DNA of 64,000 nt from Oscillospiraceae bacterium (GTDB lineage Bacteria > Bacillota > Clostridia > Oscillospirales > Ruminococcaceae): assembly GCA_902798695.1 (NCBI GenBank), contig CADBXK010000001.1, positions 682,001 to 746,000 on the forward strand, written 5' to 3'. The notes beneath the pieces are model-generated. The model was not told the origin of the DNA, did not search any database, and saw nothing but the letters and a program-made list of their open reading frames with translations. Made by a program: the position numbers and the translations under genes. Below, in pieces: positions 63,409-64,000 of the stretch; the stretch's first letter is position 1; each line of letters begins with the position of its first letter.

Positions 63409-64000
63409 TCACTCTTTATCCTTTTGATTAATTTGAGCCCAATCAATATCAACACTTTTATTATTCAAAATATTATTACCTTGATAACTATCATTGTTAG
63501 AATTTAAACTTAAAAATGAATCCATTCCATTAAAATCAATGTCTGTTACCTTATTCTCTTGATTGCTGCTATCATTACTATTTTGGGATAATCTTAAATC
63601 AACATCATCTTTCAATAATAACTCAATAATTTGTTTCCAAATATTTTTAATTTCTAAATCTACATATTCATAAAGTTGAGCCCAATCAATATTAACACTT
63701 TTATTATTTAAGATATTATCACTAATTTCGTTACCGTCATCAAAATCTAAGCTTTGAAATGAATCCATTCCATTAAAATCAATGTCTTTTATCTGATTAT
63801 TGTTTTCATTATGTTTTTCAATGTCTTTATCTAATCTTTCCTTGTCATTTATCAATTTTGTGTCACCATATTGGCATTTAAATGTTTCTATTTCTTCTAT
63901 GCATAGATTTACTAACTTAATATATTCTGTTGCCTTTTTGTCATCAAAATTGTTTTTGTTTTTGTTATAATAATCTTCAACATTACTTCTACTTGTCTTA
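63409..64000 (-). CDS. Partial repeat protein, 5' end outside the window
   Basis: The frame is open from the stop at 63409 to the right edge of the window, so the true start lies beyond 64000 and about 196 codons are visible. A TTG at 63855 has no ribosome binding site and is not taken as the start. The visible part is acidic and Asn/Asp-rich. It holds two copies of an 81-residue-period repeat with the markers DIDFNGMDSF and NNILNNKSV(N/D)IDWAQ. The segment before the repeats (YIKLVNLCIEEIETFKCQYG) is helical. By position, composition and terminator it belongs with the exported repeat proteins. Whether it has a signal peptide cannot be seen. Confidence 0.6.
   Translation of the reverse strand, partial: KTSRSNVEDYYNKNKNNFDDKKATEYIKLVNLCIEEIETFKCQYGDTKLINDKERLDKDIEKHNENNNQIKDIDFNGMDSFQSLDFDDGNEISDNILNNKSVNIDWAQLYEYVDLEIKNIWKQIIELLLKDDVDLRLSQNSNDSSNQENKVTDIDFNGMDSFLSLNSNNDSYQGNNILNNKSVDIDWAQINQKDKE

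Overview
The window is AT-rich (about 30% GC by eye) and reads as chromosome of an anaerobic, low-GC Gram-positive bacterium of class Clostridia, most like the Ruminococcaceae/Oscillospiraceae; the family placement is inference. Evidence: glycyl-radical enzymes (pflB, nrdD) with their activases, ferredoxin and rubredoxin, NADP-type glutamate dehydrogenase, AGGAGG-type ribosome binding sites with many TTG/GTG starts, and sporulation genes (intact pro-sigma-K, yabP, yabQ, a BclA-type exosporium domain protein).

Layout. 1-3.4 kb: an Fe-S membrane protein with a ferredoxin, tRNA-Arg, an Sfp-type phosphopantetheinyl transferase, a Cys-rich unknown, a BclA-like protein and tRNA-Pro. 3.4-11.2 kb (minus): prs-pth, then mfd-ydcF-mnmA-tcdA. 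11.4-15.8 kb (plus): pduL, a conserved 97-residue unknown, an 850-nt AT-rich gap, HU, and the classic cluster rqcP-yabP-yabQ-divIC-yabR. 15.9-21.2 kb: gdhA, a PII-like protein, sigK, a TPP riboswitch with the thiamine transporter thiT, and a stomatin/NfeD pair. 21.3-28.2 kb (plus): a TtcA-like enzyme, rny, rsmA, pflB-pflA. 28.2-31.7 kb (minus): complete ribD-ribE-ribBA-ribH with no visible FMN riboswitch. 31.7-36.5 kb (minus): a frameshifted Vat-type acetyltransferase and three exported proteins of unknown function. 36.8-46.2 kb: tRNA-Met, tRNA-Glu, a 42-residue rubredoxin, an orphan Nif11-type RiPP precursor, pheS-pheT, nrdD-nrdG, tRNA-Thr and a MATE exporter. 46.2-58.4 kb: a ROK-like regulator, ychF, a Cof-type phosphatase, typA-trmN6-rsmI, then hemW, lepA and pyk on minus. 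58.5-64 kb (minus): three large repeat-rich proteins, two of them with export signals.

How they fit. Pyruvate kinase, PFL and PduL outline pyruvate to acetyl-CoA to acetyl-phosphate (acetate kinase lies outside). NrdDG supplies dNTPs without oxygen, and GdhA with a PII-like protein points to ammonium assimilation. Translation and RNA maintenance are heavily represented (pth, mnmA, tcdA, rqcP, rsmA, rsmI, rny, typA, lepA, pheST).

The least explained part is the set of exported proteins at 32.5-36.5 and 58.5-64 kb. They share similar signal peptides and carry coiled coils, an ER/K helix, tandem repeats, or C-terminal membrane anchors. One 960-residue member ends in what looks like a Cys-His-Asp peptidase. 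These look like surface or secreted factors for contact with a host or other cells (inference). The orphan Nif11 precursor is the second candidate for something new.
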